Assembly (NCBI GenBank): GCA_015832175.1
Contig: WJXW01000001.1
Location: 3,534,001-3,598,000, forward strand
Length of the DNA stretch: 64,000 nt
Source of the DNA: Paraphaeosphaeria minitans
Lineage: Eukaryota > Ascomycota > Dothideomycetes > Pleosporales > Didymosphaeriaceae
Direction: 5' to 3'
Below are positions 22,535 through 36,574 of the stretch, piece by piece. A model generated the notes under the pieces. It worked only from the letters and a program-made list of their open reading frames with translations, was not told the DNA's origin and did no database searches. The position numbers and the translations under genes were made by a program. Every line of letters starts with the position of its first letter. The stretch's first letter is position 1.

Positions 22535-23390
22535 GGTGGACTGCCGATACAAAGTTCCGCTGGAAAGTCAGATGTTGAACCGTAGTGCACTTGCGAGAGT
22601 TGATCCGTCCATGCTTATAGATTGGGTCATTTTCATGACCGGAGCATCTCCCTTCGATTAGCGTCATCCTCGCACATACTCGCAGATGACGTTCACAGTA
22701 TCCGGGTAAAAGCTGAGGCTAGCGCATGGAAGCTGTACATTAGCCTTGTGGATGTGGCCAAGCTTATTAGAAATTGATCAATAGGAAAGTGATATATGCG
22801 CTACAGGTATCCGGTGTGGGGAAGGCACATGGTCGGAGCTGCTGCGGGTACTCCGCCGGCAAATTGGTGGTAGAATTTGGCGGAGGGTGGAGCTGAAAGA
22901 GTGATCGACATCGTGTTCGGAACATCTCACGCCGATGGCCCCTGAAACCGAGCAAAGCACGTGATAAACGGGTTGCAGGTGCCAATCACAGTGGCTGATA
23001 AAATTTGCGATTCTTGTACATAAGAAAATTCGGGATAGACTATAAGATTGCAGTTTTACAACCGTATTGTAGAGTGAGTTTCTACAGGATGAGGTGTGCT
23101 GAACTCCTGTTTTTTTGCCTCAGCCCCCATGAATGTAGGCTGCTACTCATCAAGGTGGATACAGCCATAAAGACGCGAATGTAGAAGGATGTGTAGTCAT
23201 ATTCAATCAACTCCTCCCGAGGTATCTTCCCTAATGCAAAATCGAAACGAACATGCGCCAATCAAATGAAGCGCCTTGCAGCCCGTGTTCCAAGCATCGT
23301 GTTTGAAGAAGCCCATGTCCAATCCTGCAAACTCCTGCCATCCAATATGTATGTTCAGACGCAAGTGCAGCAAAGATAGCAATCTTATGC
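22535..23390. other. Intergenic spacer with GH43 promoter
   Basis: No gene seen. Holds the GH43 promoter (start at 22534 on minus) and the 3' flank of the acetyltransferase gene. Confidence 0.6.
22717..22745. promoter_or_regulatory. Pair of opposed GGCTAR (XlnR/Xyr1-type) sites
   Basis: GGCTAG lies on the plus strand at 22717-22722 and GGCTAA on the minus strand at 22745-22740, roughly 185-210 bp upstream of the GH43 start. GGCTAR is the published consensus of the xylanolytic activator XlnR/Xyr1. A six-base motif is weak evidence alone, but the target gene type fits. Confidence 0.4.
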
Positions 23391-26867
<3,477 letters not shown>

Positions 26868-27462
26868 CGCGTAAGACACAACAATCGCCAATTTGGATGC
26901 CAGATACGCCAGACTCGCTGTGTGTGTTTGTCGTGCCCTCTACTGCATCGGTCGTGCGGGCGGCGGACACGTCGGCGGTGCTGGCATGGAGAGCGGGCGC
27001 GGGCGCGTCGTGCAGGCGTCGTAGCGCGTTGTTGTGCCCCGTGAGATGCGTGATGTATTCGTATCGTGTTTTTGAGTTGCTGAGTGGTCGCGCGGAGCCC
27101 TAGAGGCGTGGGAGTCGATGCGGGAGGGCCGTGGGCGCGTTGCTCGTTTCCGTGCAGCGGTGGCGGTTCGCAGCGGGCGATATTGGCTGGTGGTCTGGGG
27201 GCAAAGGCACGGGTTTTCGCGATCCGGGCCAATCTGCAGCTCCGAGCGACACCGAGAATAATTGTCTGCGAGCTGGAGAGGGCGTGGAGGGTGAGCTTCC
27301 GCCGTCTGAAGAGCTGCCTCCTGAGTTGGGAGATGTCGCAGCCGCCAAGCTTCTCCATCCACGTCCCAACCTCTGGCTAACACCCGAACCTACCCCAAGC
27401 TGCACTTTGACGACCCCCACACCACACCACACCGCATACCACTCTCCGCGAGCGTCGCAACC
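26868..27462. promoter_or_regulatory. Bidirectional promoter between Sas3 and the complex I subunit
   Basis: About 595 bp between divergent start codons. ORFs on both strands here are overlapping shadows. Nothing else is seen. Confidence 0.5.
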
Positions 27463-27933
27463 ATGGGTGTGCCCTTCGAAGCCTTACTCCCATACGGGAT
27501 CATGCTCGGCGTACGTCAATGGCCCGCGCCGCCTGCTGCCGGCCCGTACTGATGTCTGCAGATGTTCGCGTTCAGCGCCGTGTCCGTCGGCAAGCTCAAG
27601 GAGATGCAGAACGGAGGCAAGAGTGCCAGGCGCGGAATGGACGCATGGGACAGAGTAAGCAGACACTCATTTTGGCCGCCAGGGACCCTCGCTGACGCAG
27701 CTCCAGCAAAGTACGACACTCCGCGATGACCTCATGCAACGGCCTCATGCCACCTACTAACCCGCCGCAGTGCTCGAGCGCGACCGCAGATTGACGGGCT
27801 TTGCTCGCGGACAGACCGACAAGGCCGAGGCGCCGCCGGGCTTCGAGCTCAACAACCCATGGAGGGTACGTACGGCAGGCGCGGCCGAATTCGCAGTACT
27901 GACGGCAGCCAGATGGAGCAACGATACTTCTAA
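27463..27933 (+). CDS. NADH:ubiquinone oxidoreductase small subunit, NDUFA1/MWFE-like
   Basis: Five exons: 27463-27510, 27562-27654, 27707-27710 (CAAA, 4 nt), 27771-27865 and 27913-27933. The product is 86 residues. It starts MGVPFEALLPYGIMLGMF, with one transmembrane segment at about residues 5-27. The basic middle NGGKSARRGMDAWDR is followed by the family hallmark MLERDRRLTG, then GQTDKAEAPPGFELNNPW and a short end. This matches fungal MWFE-type accessory subunits of respiratory complex I in the inner mitochondrial membrane. Joining exon 2 directly to exon 4 breaks the frame. Retaining intron 2 also breaks it. The microexon restores DRQMLERD. Using an earlier AG at 27700 would give a 10-nt exon (DRLQQMLERD), equally in phase. 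Consensus branch points (GCTGAC, TACTAAC) flank it. Confidence 0.82.
27707..27710 (+). other. Predicted 4-nt microexon (CAAA) of the complex I subunit gene
   Basis: Flanked by a GTAAGC-CAG intron (27655-27706, 52 nt) and a GTACGA-CAG intron (27711-27770, 60 nt). Required for frame. A 10-nt version starting at 27701 is the alternative. Confidence 0.75.
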
Positions 27934-28156
27934 GCAATGCACACACGCACACACACTGTTCGATAGTCAATGTACATTTCCGACCTCTCATTCGTCAAGC
28001 CAGCGACCTCTGCCATGTGAAGTCACGGCCCATGCTCGAAATCAAGACTCTACAAGCAAAAACACGCACATTCTGGAGCCTGCCGATATGACGCTCAAAC
28101 GCTTTGATTTACGCATCTCTGATTTGCGCTTCTAAATTGGTCTCACTTTCTTTGGC

Positions 28157-29133
28157 CTAACTCATCTGCGAAACCAGGCCTAAAATGCTGTCTCTCTCTA
28201 CAACACCCAGCTTGATTCCAAAGTGCTCTTCAATCGCCTTCACTCTATCCTCTTCGCTCTCGAACTTGATCTCTCTTTCCTTCTTCCCATGTATCCTCCA
28301 CTTGACGTCAGTTCCCAGGATGATGTTGCCTATTATGCTCCCATCATCGCCTAGCAACTTTTTCTCCATGAAGACAATCTTGGTAAAGAAGGTAGTTGGA
28401 CTGGTGCTCGTGCTGAGATTCATGACGCGATAGTCACCCGGTAGGAACTCGAGCTCGGTAAAGCAGTACATGGGCTCCCAGTCGTGCTCCTCATCGATCT
28501 TGTGCTCATAGACCCACAGCCTTTGGTCAGGATCTACATTCTGCGATATATTTCTCCACTGAAGACGTGCCGAAGCTGGGGCGATGTGTGGGCGGATTGC
28601 GCCGGAGTGATCAACTGGCATGGGCTCAATGGGTCCGTTCGCGCCAAAGCCGACGTCCACATAGTACTTCTGGCCTCCAATTTTGACAAAGACAATCATG
28701 TGACCCCTGTCAGATGTTACCATGGTATATGTCTTGAAGTGGGCCTCGTTACTTACCATCCACTGAGGCGCCCTTGATTGAAGACACGAGCACCAGCCGA
28801 ATAGGTATTGAAACCTAGAGAATGCAACAAAGTTCCAAACAGGCCGGAGTTCTCCATGCAATATCCCCCCCGCCCATTATCATCTGCAATAATCTTGGTG
28901 AACAATGCTTCTGGGTGAATGGATATATGGCGATGAGACGAATAATGCAGAGACAGGTTCTCGAAAGGGATTTGGACGAGATGATGTTTCTGGAGGGATG
29001 CCAGATAGGCCAGCGCATCCCCAGGGCTCAAGCCTGCAACATGGTACCTGCGCTGTTCCTCTGGCAAGTTGAGACGGTCAAAATACTTTTCCATCTGGGC
29101 CCTTGTGTAGACGGGGCGCTGTGGAGCCGACAT
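28157..29133 (-). CDS. Arylamine N-acetyltransferase family enzyme
   Basis: Two exons, 29133-28757 and 28706-28157, with an intron at 28707-28756, giving 308 residues. The start at 29133 gives MSAPQRPVYTRAQ. The catalytic triad motifs of the NAT family are all present: Cys in GRGGYCMENSG, His in SGWGHMIVFV (created across the splice) and Asp in YYVDVGFG. The IPFENLSLHY block is also typical. NATs transfer an acyl group (acetyl, or malonyl in some fungi) from CoA to arylamines, and in Fusarium they detoxify plant benzoxazolinone breakdown products. Acyl donor and substrate cannot be told from the sequence. It is cytosolic with no signal peptide. Divergent from the septation protein gene 500 bp away. 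Confidence 0.92.
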
Positions 29134-29634
29134 GCTGAGGGAACCGATGCTCAGGGGCTCTGTGAGACGACAGCGTAATGTGGGCAATGATGATGGCCGT
29201 CACAATGTTCCCGACTGCAGAACATAGCCGCGAGAGCGAGAGCGCGAGCGAGGTTGGGCACTCTGGCGATGAGGGGAGCACATGGGACAGCCCGTGGGGT
29301 ACCCGAATCTGATGCGGCTGATCATGGCGGACCCGCGCGGTAAAGACAAGTTACCCCTGGCGTACCTCCGGGCTCTAGCTGACAGCGGCTCTGATATGCG
29401 CGGCCATCCTCGCGCCTGCTAGCCGCAATGCAATTTCCACTCGCGCATTCTCCTGACAAGTCCGCCATGCAGCGCAGGTAGTCCGTGAAAAGCTGGCCTC
29501 CGTCTGCAGACTCTTGCCAGCCTGCTTCCTCGTCCTGCGCGCCCTTTCCGCCAGACCTACCCCCGACCGCGCGCCCCCACAGCCTCACCCTCGCCAGTGT
29601 ACAACGCCGTGTCTCGGGCGCAGGCATAGACACC
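29134..29634. promoter_or_regulatory. Bidirectional promoter, NAT and septation protein genes
   Basis: A 501-bp spacer between divergent starts. The segment next to the plus-strand start is CT/CC-rich (29515-29625). No other gene seen. Confidence 0.5.
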
Positions 29635-32600
29635 ATGGCCAACCTGAAAGATGGGCTGCGCACCCAGTACCCGTACGGTGGCCTCAGCCCACGCCCCATG
29701 TACGACTTCCCATCGCCGACGTCCAACTATCCCTCTGGCATGCCCGCGACCTCGCCGAGCTTCTTCCCCATGGCCTACAGCATCAGCCCGCGCTTTGGCG
29801 GTAGTGCCTTCATTCCGCCTGCCGATGTCTTTGGGGAACCCCGCAACGGCTCCACCAACGACAACCAGGCCTACACCCCGCGCGCCTTCAAGAATCGCGG
29901 CTCCGGCGCCCTCGGCAGCGATCCTGTCGCGATGCACCTGCTGGTCGAGACGGCCATGATCGACAGCCAGAACTTCGACCTGCTCTCGGTCGAGGAGGTG
30001 GACGCGCTGAAGCAGGAACAAAGGGGCCTGGATGGGCGACTGAGCACCGTGAGGAAGCGCCTGGAGTCGGAGACCAAGATTCGAGACGCCGCGCGGTCGC
30101 TGACGCGCCTCAACTCGCTCGAGGAGAAAGGCCATCGGAGAGGCCTCAGCAGCAGGAGCAGTCCCCCGACCAAGGACACTTCGACCAGGGGGCTGGAAGA
30201 GCTCGATGCGAGCAACAAGAAGGTCGACGATCTCACGCGCGAGCTGCTGGAGGTCGAGTCGCGGATGCGCCTCATTGACATGCAGCTACTGATGCATACG
30301 GCCGCCGTGTTGCAGCTGACCCACAACGGGCCGAGGAAGCGAAAACAGAACGCCGACATGGCCAATGGCGGAGATGGACGGCCAGACAGCCCTGCAAGTA
30401 TATACACGTATGAGAACGAGAGGGGATTCGGAGGACGAGAGGATGGATTCGACGAACGGAGCCTCTACCGGTCACCGGAGAACCTGGACAGCTTGATGAA
30501 CGCTCTACAGAACGGCACGCACCACCAATCCCCTTCCGCAGATGAGCAAAACCAGTCGCTCAGCACCATGGGCAAGCGCCTTGAAGAACTCAATGACCGC
30601 CTACGAGGGCTCATAATAGAGGCAAACCCGGAACGAAATGAGAGGTATTCTCGTCCTCCGCAATCTGGAGCCACGCCGGACGCCTCTGCGCTCGAGCGCC
30701 AACTGGACTTCCTGGACCAAGGCCTTCGCGATATTAGCGCTGAGCAGACGGCACTAAAGACTTCCACGGGTCCCAAACAAGAGGTGGAGCAGCGGCTGCA
30801 AGGGATCAATATCCAAATGTACGCCATGCTCAACACTTCGGATTCCAATGTACCACCACCTGCTGCGGTTAGCGGTAACGGCCTCCAGGAGCAGCTAGAG
30901 TACCTCGAAGACTCTTTTTTCAGTATCGAGCGGCTGCAGTATGCGCTGAATGACCAACTTGACGAATTGCGCGCGGACGCGACCACCAAGGAAGGTGTCG
31001 AGCAGTACGAGTCCACCTTGACAAGGCTTTGGCAGATGATCCAGAAGGGTGAGGAGGAAGCACGTGAACGCAAACGCGAAAGACGCAGACTACTTGCGGA
31101 AGACCTGGATAATACGGAAGAGCTATCTCCCGATGAGAGCGACACGGGTGCAGAGACATTCTCTCTGATGGCGTTCGATTCAAAGATACAGACCATCTTC
31201 CGCCGCGCCATGTCACTCAAGGACAAGCAGTCCATCTTAGTTAGACAGATCAAGCAACAGCGTGAACTTAACAGCAAGTCAGATGCACAGAGGGAAGAGC
31301 AAGTCAACAGGCTGAACGAGCAAGTGCTGAGTGCACGCTCGGAGAAGAACACTATGGAGGCGGAGCTCGAGCGAGCAATAAGCCAACTGTCATCTTTCGA
31401 TGAATCGAAGGTCCAAAATGACAGTCGAGCGCTTCGGGATGCGGAAGAGCGGAACGCTGCGCTGGAGACCCAGATCCGAGAGGTTCAAGAGCGAAGCACG
31501 GCCTTTGAAGATGAAGTTCGCAATGCGGAAGAGCGGAGCATGGCATACGAATCCCAGATTCGAGAGTCTCAGGAGCGGAGCGCGGCATTCGAAGCTCAGG
31601 TTCGCGACGCGGAACAGCGCAGCGCAGCATTCGAAGCTCAGTTTCACGATGCGGAAGAGCGGAGCACAGCATACGAATCCCAGATCCGAGAGATTCAGGA
31701 GCGGAGCACGGCATACGAATCCCAGATCCGAGAGTCTCAGGAGCGGAGCACGGCATTCGAAGCTCAGGTTCGTGACGTAGAACAGCGCAGCACAGCATAC
31801 GAGGCTCAGATCCGAGATGCACAGGAGCGCAGCCTGGGCTACGAAACACAAATCCGCGAAGCGCAAGAACGTACGCTTGTTCTCGAAGAACAGCTCAGGC
31901 AAGCCCAGGAGCATTCCCGCGCCGAAGGCGCAACGATCCAAGCCGAACTTGCTCAATCCACTTCCAAGATCGACGAAGCTACCGCCGCCCTCGTCGTGGC
32001 CACTACGCAGAAGGAAGCAGCAGAATCCCGCGCTAAAGATGCCGCTGCCACGCTCTCGGCCAAGGAAGAAGAGCTGCGCGATCTCGAAGGGGAAGTCGTC
32101 CGCCTCACCACAGAACTCGCATTCGCCAAAGCCGAGCTCGACGGCGCGTACGGCACCCGCGCAGAACGCGCCGCCGAATCTGGTAGCAGCGTCAAGAAAG
32201 AAATCGACGAGGTCGCCGCCAGGAACGCTTCGCTGCTCGCCGAGATCATGGCCCTTCAGAAGCTCTCGGAAGCAGCGTCGCAGTCGGAACAGGAAGCCCG
32301 CGACAACGAGCGCAACGTCAAGGCCGAGCTTGCTGTTATGGCGACTGAGTACGAGGACCTCACGCGCGACGCAATTCAAAACGAGAAGGATCGCGACACG
32401 CTCGAGGCCAGCATCGACAGGCTCAGGGACGAGAAGGAGGCGCTTGAGCTCGAGCTGAGCGATGAAAGGGTCAGGTGGCTGGGCATCCGGAGCCCGAGCG
32501 TAGCGGCGGGTGCGACTATGGCGCCAGAACATAATGCAACGAGCATCAGGATGCTGAGGGAGGACTTCAGGAAGATGATGAGGGACCGCACGGCCGAGGC

Positions 32601-32789
32601 GCTGAGGGCTTTGAGAGTGAGTCTTGCCATCACTCCGTCACGCGTTCAAACAGAGCAGCTAACACACGACAGTCGGAGCAAGAAGAACGCCGCAAGCTCG
32701 AGGCTACGGTCCGCCAGCTACGCAAGGAGTCTTCGCTGCCGAAATCGAATCTGTCGAAATCGCTTACTCCGGCTTCGGCCTCTGGATAG
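29635..32789 (+). CDS. Large coiled-coil protein with 'up-regulated during septation' domain
   Basis: Two exons, 29635-32616 and 32673-32789, giving 1032 residues. The start at 29635 lies in a strong context (CACCATGGCC); an upstream in-frame Met at 29485 is less likely. Residues about 99-225 (AMHLLVETAMIDSQNFDLLS, then a KRLESETKIRDAARSL helix) match the Usp1-type domain known from fission yeast septation-induced proteins. Almost everything after residue 250 is predicted coiled coil, including about ten 14-residue repeats of the ERSTAYESQIREIQ kind at 31440-31900. The 56-nt intron is needed: reading through gives an unrelated basic tail, whereas splicing gives SEQEERRKLEATVRQLRK and a stop. 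The likely role is a scaffold in septum or cell-tip organisation; this is inferred from domain type only. Confidence 0.88.
31440..31910. repeat. 42-bp tandem repeats within the septation coiled-coil gene
   Basis: Roughly ten imperfect 42-bp units, each encoding a 14-residue ER(S/T)xAxExQ(I/V)R-type block. Several adjacent units are almost identical. Confidence 0.9.
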
Positions 32790-33161
32790 ACGAAAAGCAG
32801 CCAAGACAAGACACTATGATAACGAACAACGACTTTTGCATTTTGCACGGCGTCTTCGTGATGCTTGTACCGGTACACACGCATCGGTTGTACTATATAA
32901 TACCCCGCTGTTGGCAGCGCTCCGTTGTAATGTTTGGCTCTATGCAGCATGAATAGAGATGTAGATAGATGTAGCGACTTCGCCCGTATGGCGGTGCTCA
33001 AAAGACAAATCAATGAGTGCGAACGGCATATGTGGATACTAGTCGTTGCTTGAGTGATGAAATTGATGCAGTAGCCAGTGCCAACGCAACACGGGGTGAG
33101 CGCACAATTTCCATTCACAAAATAGCATGCTCTCATTATGTGCACTACACAATTTCGGCGT
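32790..33161. other. Spacer between convergent 3' ends
   Basis: A 372-bp spacer shared as the 3' flank by the septation gene (plus) and the alpha-galactosidase gene (minus). No gene seen. Confidence 0.6.
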
Positions 33162-34995
33162 CTAGTGGTCCAGCTTCACACCCCCGGGCAGAGCAAGGAC
33201 CTGGCTATCCAGCGCGGTCCCGCACTTCTTCACGCCGACGCCTCCGCGACTGCCCTCGGTCAGACACAGTCCCTTCGCCTCACTCACCAGATTCCCGCTG
33301 ATACCGTAGCTCCATTTCTGTGCTTTCTGCTTGGCGTCGCACCGGGCCAGACTGACATCGCTTCCATGCACTGCAAGACAGACCTTGCCATGCGCCAGCG
33401 AGCTCACTAGACCCTGCGACGAGACCTGCCAGACGTGCCTGTCGTCCCCGCCGCACGCAGAGAACGTGACATCGAAGCCGCGCGCACCGCGGCGAGCGGT
33501 CAGACAATGCAGCGAAAACGAGTTGAAGATCTGGCCCGTCGGCGTGACCTCGAGGGCCTTGTTGGGCGAGGCGGCAGAGAGGCGGTAGATGGCCGTTTGG
33601 TGCTTCGCCAGCCTGACGCGCACCTCGTCGCGCACGGTGGTCATCTTGCCCGTCCAGAGATCCTTGGCACGGTACGACTGCTCCGGGTCGATGCCCAGTC
33701 GGTCGAGCGACACGGTGGCCGTGTGCGTCTTGCTGTCGTGGTTTAGAATCGTAAGCAGGCGATGGCCGTTGGCGAGGTTCTTGGTCAGGACGTCGATGGC
33801 GCCGTCTTCGTTCTGCGAGACGAGGGTGGCTTGTTCGCAGAGGGCGTCCTGGTCTACGGCGATGATGTCTTTGTTGGTCAGGTAGGCAACTTCGTCGTTT
33901 GTGAGGTCCGGGATCCAGGCTGACAGTATGAGCGGCGCAGAGAAGGAGCTCCACAGCGCGAAGTGCGTCTTCTTCTCGTCGAGGCTGACTGAAGGTAGGG
34001 GTGCAAGTTAGTGATTAGCACTTTTTGTTTATCATGAATAAGCAGCTCGGGGAAAGAAGAGAGTACTTAGCTGGGCTAGAGTGTGCGAGTAATATCTGAA
34101 AATGTTTTGATATGGCTTGCACATAGCATCCAGGACTTGTACCATGAGCTTACGTACGGTCCGGCCAGTCGGCGATGAGAAAGTCTGGGTCATTGAAGAA
34201 ACCGCAGGACTGGTACCGCGCAAGACGCACCTGCATGATGTAGTTGTTCATCATGGACTCCCAGTGGCCGCCGGGCTCGAACGTGTTGGTCGGGTTGTTG
34301 CCGTAGACTTTGATGTCGTCGGAGTGCCGGGCGAGCTCGCCGGTTGAGCGGATGTAGCCCATGGTGCGGTACCAGTCGGTGTTGTTCTGGTCGAGATGGA
34401 AGTTGGGACTGAAGTACGCGGGCGCGGACTGGCTGAAGACAAGCGGTTTCTTGAGTTTGGTCGTCAGGACTTCGTGCCAGAGCTTGTAACGGTACTCGAA
34501 CTCCTCATAGTACGTGCGGTTGTGCTGGAGATCCATGTGGCATCCGTCTACCTTAACGTAGTCTACACCCCAGCGCTCGAATGTCTTTGCGTCAATTTCC
34601 TCGTGGTCTTGCGAGCCAGGGTATAAGCCACATGTCATGTTTCCAGCATTGGTGTAAATGCCAAACTTAAAACCGCGGTCGTGAAGATAGTCTCCGAGCC
34701 AGGGCATGCCATTGGGAAAGAGAGTGGAGTTCCATTCGAGTTCTCGTTTAGCGTTGCGGCCAGTTTGGACATGCCAGCAGTCGTCGAGGTTGATGTGATT
34801 GTAGCCGGCTGCGAGAAGACCTTTCTCTACCATTGCCTCGGCAGTTCTGGTGAATAGCGTTTCGTTCAGATTGCACTGGAAGCGTGCCCAGTTGTTGAAG
34901 CCCATTGGTGGCCGAGGGGAGATCTTAGGATCTTGAACAGATGCTGATGCTGTTGATGCCATCGCACCGAAGAAGAGGTTGAGTAGGGAAGACAT
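33162..34995 (-). CDS. GH27 alpha-galactosidase with C-terminal lectin-like domain
   Basis: Two exons, 34995-34158 and 33988-33162, with a 169-nt intron, giving 554 residues. The Met at 34995 gives a signal peptide (MSSLLNLFFGAMASTASAS). GH27 motifs: PPMGFNNWARFQC, GYNHINLDDCW, FGIYTNAGNMTC, YVKVDGC with the nucleophile Asp, and GGHWESMMNN/FFNDPDFL near the acid/base region. THFALWSSFSAPLILSA follows the splice. After the barrel comes a beta domain, and the last 130 residues contain ricin-type trefoil traits (GKVCLAVHGSDVSLARC, AQKWSY, GLCLTEG), as in several fungal melibiases. The enzyme removes alpha-1,6 galactose from galactomannan or raffinose sugars. An in-frame upstream Met (35199, or 35142) would add a membrane anchor (GALFILLSCAFLFG) and make a type II membrane form. 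Confidence 0.92.
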
Positions 34996-35889
34996 TGGGG
35001 AAATATTAGCAGAGCAGAACATCTCTCCCGTGTGGTCCTGTGTGCCAATAGACCGAGGGCGCAATAAGTATTTCCTGCCAAATAGAAAAGCACACGACAA
35101 CAGAATGAACAGGGCCCCTCCATATCTAAATACCCCACGCCCTCCCATCGTCACCATGCTTCTCCTCTGTAGCGATCTCCCTGCACCGTCCATCGACACT
35201 GGATGCTGACTTTAACCGACGCTAAGCAGATCCCAAGGTAGGACGCTACTTCGAGTGTGATGAATCTCTGAGGATGTACTCAAGGTCAATTGCATCGCAT
35301 TCCATGATGCACGTCGACTGTAACCGCAATATGGAGATTCGTAATTGCTGTGCACGCTCAGATGCATCTGCAGGGTTTGGAACCGGGTAGATTAAATATT
35401 AGTGGCCGTTTGCGTACATATTCGGCTCGCGTCCCTACAGAGTGTGCGTAACCGATCGTACACAATAACCGCAGCGTGGGTGGGCAGTCATGGTAGTATT
35501 GAGATGCCTTGAGTCCTACTGCGAGTGTTGTACCCAAGAGGATGTTGAGGCAGGCGCTTGCCTACTACCTACTTGTCAAGGCGTATGGAGCAGTAAATCG
35601 GTGTCTGTTAACAGCCTGCTCGATGTATGCATCACATGACTTAGCATGCAAGATTTTCGAACGTGAATAGTGAATGGCAAGGGACGCGGAAGGTTGGTCG
35701 ATTTGGGGCCGTGCGGGCCGTGTGACGTGAAGTGGCGGCGCCCCGCCTGTCGGACCTGCAGATCAACACTTGACCCCACCCAACTTTTGTGTCGAGTCAC
35801 AAAGATCTTCAACTGCAAAGCGACCATCACGACTTTTGTTCGCCCTTCCTACAAGGCATCTGATTGTTACCTGCACATCACAGCACATC
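34996..35889. other. Intergenic promoter spacer
   Basis: Between divergent genes (alpha-galactosidase minus, CCDC124-like plus). Apart from the possible N-terminal extension of the alpha-galactosidase up to 35199, I see no coding sequence. Confidence 0.5.
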
Positions 35890-36574
35890 ATGGCCCCAAA
35901 GAAGAGTGGAGGAGAAGGCTCGAAGAAGGCTCAAGGCCAGGCGCGGAAGGCAGACGCCGCGGCGAGCAAGCAAGCCCAGAAAGAGGCAGAGATAGCGGCA
36001 ACAGAGGCCAAGAAGTGGGATACGGGCTCCAAGTCCAACTCCAAGGCGTAAGTAGCCATGTATTACCTCTCGAAAATTGCTTACCCGTACCAGTGAAGCC
36101 GCCACCGCGAAGAAGGAAGAAGCCGCACGCAAGAAGGCCGAGAAGGATGCTCTGCTCAAGGAGGAAGAAGCATCACTACCCTCCAAGCCCAAGGGAGCTG
36201 GCGCCAAAAAGGCCGAGAAGAAGACGCGCGGCATCGACTCAGCTCTGGGCTCGCTCAGCGCTACAGGTATCGACAACGCCCTGGATGCGCTCAGTCTCAC
36301 TGCGCAAGACGGCGACAAGATCGACCGACACCCCGAGAGGAGGTACAAGGCTGCGTATGCGGCATACGAGGAGCGGAGGCTGGAGGAGATGAAGGACGAG
36401 AAGGGCCTGAGGCGGAACCAAAAGGTCGACCAGATCAGGAAAGAGTTCGACAAGCACCCCGACAATCCGAAGAACCAAGCTCAGCTCGCTTTCAATGCGA
36501 CCAAGGAAGAGATTGCGGAATTCAAGGAGGCAGAGCGGATCAAGAAGGAGGAGAGGTTGGCAGGCACGTCCTGA
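35890..36574 (+). CDS. CCDC124/Oxs1-like ribosome-associated coiled-coil protein
   Basis: Two exons, 35890-36047 and 36094-36574 (intron 36048-36093), giving 212 residues. The N-terminal half is extremely Lys/Ala/Glu-rich (MAPKKSGGEGSKKAQGQARK) and forms a long charged helix. The C-terminal half carries the family signature: GIDNALDALSL, HPERRYKAAYAAYEERRLEE, LRRNQKVDQIRKEF and KHPDNPKNQ. This is the conserved part of eukaryotic CCDC124, related to yeast Lso2, which binds idle ribosomes in the decoding and GTPase centres, and fission yeast Oxs1, a stress co-factor. Function in this organism is inferred from family. The intron lies within the charged helix and keeps phase (GC|T). Confidence 0.9.

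Noticed and set aside
31390..32532. A 380-codon ORF antisense to the septation coiled-coil gene
   Set aside because: It mirrors the 42-bp repeats and the codon bias of the sense gene. It has no domain, and its repeated Leu/Cys blocks are the complement of the coiled-coil repeats.
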